Assembly: GCA_905480395.1 (NCBI GenBank)
Contig: CAJQQE010000038.1
Location: 1-37,240, forward strand
Source: an uncultured Phycisphaerales bacterium
GTDB taxonomy: Bacteria; Planctomycetota; Phycisphaerae; Phycisphaerales; SM1A02
DNA length: 37,240 nt
Direction of reading: 5' to 3'
Positions 35,991 through 37,240 of the stretch are shown here, piece after piece. The stretch's first letter is position 1; the number at the start of each line of letters is the position of its first letter. The notes under the pieces are model-generated. The model saw only the letters and a program-made list of their open reading frames with translations. It ran no database searches and was not told the DNA's origin. Both the position numbers and the translations under genes were made by a program.

Positions 35991-36266
35991 TTGAGAAGCC
36001 TAGAAGTCGAAGTCAGCCGCCTCGAAACCTCAAACCGCCGATATCGCCTCGCGATGCTGGTCGTCGCGGTCGCTGCCGTTGGGTCGATCACCCTCGCGAT
36101 GCGACAACCCGAACCCAGAGACCCCTTCGTCTCACTCGAATTGGGGAACGGTGGCCAGTACATGTATGGCCTGACGATGAGCGGCCAGCTCTACCAGATG
36201 GATCGAACGACCGCCGTCGGTACGGGCATCGCGCCGCGTCGATGGTTCAAGGTTGGCGATCGCTGA
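35991..36266 (+). CDS. Small single-pass membrane protein, function unknown
   Basis: 91 residues from TTG at 35991, chosen because GGAG (35980-35983) lies 7 bases upstream; the frame extends up to a GTG at 35940. An N-terminal amphipathic or coiled-coil segment (SLEVEVSRLETSNRR) is followed by a membrane helix (about 22-40, LAMLVVAVAAVGSITLAM). A 50-residue exterior part contains GGQYMYGLTMSGQLYQMD and PRRWFKVG. It resembles a bitopic envelope protein. No family is recognised. The neighbours give little functional clue. Confidence 0.6.
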   Translation: MRSLEVEVSRLETSNRRYRLAMLVVAVAAVGSITLAMRQPEPRDPFVSLELGNGGQYMYGLTMSGQLYQMDRTTAVGTGIAPRRWFKVGDR

Positions 36267-36948
36267 ATCGGTGAGTCCGCCGGCCTCGAGCCCGAGCGTA
36301 TGGATGCGGGCGCTTCGGTGCGATCAAAATGCCCTCCCGCGTGGGACCGCCCGGTGAGAAACGCCGTTGTGGCCGAGATGGCGATCGTCGGAGTAGATCT
36401 CGCAACGGCGACCGCCGTCGCGGATCACGCGGAGCGCGCGACCGCCATCGTCGAGATCAGACCAGTCGCCGTCGCGATCGGCGACGTTTTGGGGCGTGCG
36501 GGCTGGAAGGCTTTGAGCCGGAGGGACGTCGGTCGGCTCGCGAAGTCGCGAGAAGTCCGCCGTGATATCGGGCGGTCGCATCGAATTGTGAGAACGACGA
36601 GCGAGGACCCTTTAAACCCTCTTCAATCAAAGGGAACGGCGATTTCTCTCGCAGAAAGGACCGAGGGTCCCAAACTCTACGTTCGTAGAGCGACACTCGG
36701 ATACCGTTGAGACCGGCGCGGAAGATCGATTGATTTCATGTATTCCATGCGCCGAACGTCGAAGTCGCGATACCATCGAACCGTAAAGGCTTAAGGCTAT
36801 AGAGCCGCAAGGTTCTGCGTTCCAGCCGAAGGCCGGTCCTTGAGTTCTAAGTTTATCAAGTTCGATCGGGCGACATTATTTTGAGTCGTGCGTTCTACTT
36901 TGAAGTCGACGAATCTGGTGGTTCTCGCCGCACGCAGAGGGATTGAAA
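36267..36948. other. Large region without a convincing gene
   Basis: 682 bases. The left part (about 36380-36490) has degenerate repeats of CGACGGCGGTCGC type, giving Arg/Asp-rich reading frames on both strands (36300-36710, 36329-36565, 36324-36581). None has a ribosome-binding site or recognisable homology. The right part is less GC-rich, contains the structured-RNA candidate at 36778-36860, and must include the promoter of the final gene. Confidence 0.45.
36778..36860 (+). ncRNA. Candidate riboswitch-like structured leader RNA
   Basis: The sequence can fold as a three-way junction. P1 is CTTAAGG (36790-36796) with CCTTGAG (36838-36844), extendable by GAAC (36778-36781) with GTTC (36844-36847 register). 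P2 is TAGAGCC-GCAA-GGTTCTG (36800-36817), closed by a GNRA tetraloop. P3 is CCaGCC-GAA-GGCcGG (36822-36836). The 3' strand of P1 can alternatively pair as CTTGA (36839-36843) with TCAAG (36856-36860), a switch-like competition. It lies about 90 bases before the GTG of the FAD-oxidoreductase gene. It matches no riboswitch class I know. Confidence 0.35.
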
Positions 36949-37240
36949 GTGGTTTCAAATCGACACGCGAACGAAACAGCCGACACGCTGGTGATCGGCG
37001 GTGGCCCGGCGGGCCTGACCGGTGCGCTGCACCTGCAAGGGCTCGACTCGAGCCGGGTCCCGTTGGTAGTCGAGGCCGGTGATCGGGTCGGGGGAATCGC
37101 GCGAACCGAAACCCACCGGGGATACCGGTTCGACATCGGTGGTCATCGCTTCTTCACGAAGGTTCCCGAGGTCAAAGCCTTCTGGGAAGACCTCATGGGT
37201 GATGACTTCATCGACGTCCCGCGGTCGAGTCGAATCTACT
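36949..37240 (+). CDS. FAD-dependent oxidoreductase, UDP-galactopyranose-mutase-like (partial)
   Basis: The 5' 97 codons only; the gene runs off the window. GTG at 36949 has AGAGGGA (36936-36942) 6 bases upstream. The start shows a Rossmann dinucleotide motif TLVIGGGPAGLTGALHL (about residues 13-29) and a second FAD contact VEAGDRVGGIARTE. GYRFDIGGHRFFTKVPEV follows, typical of the glf/protoporphyrinogen-oxidase-like group of amine oxidoreductases often linked to cell-envelope sugar metabolism. UDP-galactopyranose mutase is the favoured guess; the substrate cannot be settled from this fragment. Confidence 0.8.
   Translation, partial: MVSNRHANETADTLVIGGGPAGLTGALHLQGLDSSRVPLVVEAGDRVGGIARTETHRGYRFDIGGHRFFTKVPEVKAFWEDLMGDDFIDVPRSSRIY

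Noticed and set aside
36300-36710. Plus-strand ORF of 136 codons and overlapping Arg/Asp-rich ORFs on both strands
   Set aside because: No ribosome-binding site, no recognisable domain, and three frames are open at once because of repeated CG-rich motifs.
36856-36870. tRNA T-loop-like GTTCGATC
   Set aside because: The flanks do not form the T-stem and no acceptor or anticodon arm surrounds it.

Overview
The window looks like a chromosomal piece of a Planctomycetota bacterium, most likely of class Phycisphaerae. The main clue is the set of three secreted proteins at the left end. They carry runs of DCDGDG-type calcium-binding repeats and end in a paired EF-hand, dockerin-like tag closing in G-x-C-[Q/L], a style common in predicted Phycisphaerales exoproteins. 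GC-rich DNA, dense 4-base gene overlaps and housekeeping genes of planctomycete type fit this. No rRNA, tRNA, CRISPR array, transposase or phage gene was seen.

Layout. 1-5.9 kb (+): a C-type-lectin-like protein with its own terminator, then an overlapping pair made of a large beta-helix protein and an FG-GAP beta-propeller protein. 6.3-10.4 kb (+): hrpA, a DEAH-box RNA helicase. 15.6-10.5 kb (-): a five-gene overlapping operon with two WXG100-like small proteins, a 34-codon ORF, a coiled-coil protein and a membrane-bound FtsK/EccC-like ATPase, which together look like a minimal type VII-like secretion module. 15.7-17.1 kb (+): a succinate-semialdehyde-type aldehyde dehydrogenase, divergent from that operon. 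21.2-17.2 kb (-): dnaG and rpoD, overlapping. 28.3-21.6 kb (-): glnN, tig, a SHOCT-domain membrane protein, clpX, a free-methionine sulfoxide reductase and rpmB. 32.0-28.8 kb (-): an AAA+ ATPase and VWA protein pair. 33.1-32.1 kb (-): a small four-helix membrane protein and a YfcE/MJ0936-type phosphoesterase. 33.3-34.9 kb (+): gltX. Then a lipoprotein gene (-), a 91-residue membrane protein (+), about 680 bases without a convincing gene, and the start of an FAD-dependent UDP-galactopyranose-mutase-like oxidoreductase cut by the window end.

Functional themes. dnaG-rpoD form a macromolecular-synthesis style operon. tig, clpX and the methionine sulfoxide reductase concern protein folding, turnover and repair. 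The three left-end exoproteins share an export and C-terminal design. The strongest candidate for an undescribed system is the WXG100-like/EccC-like operon at 10471-15597. Secondary candidates are a riboswitch-like fold before the last gene (36778-36860), an ATG-every-9-bases array at the start of the beta-helix gene, and the AAA+/VWA pair whose Walker B aspartate is replaced by asparagine.
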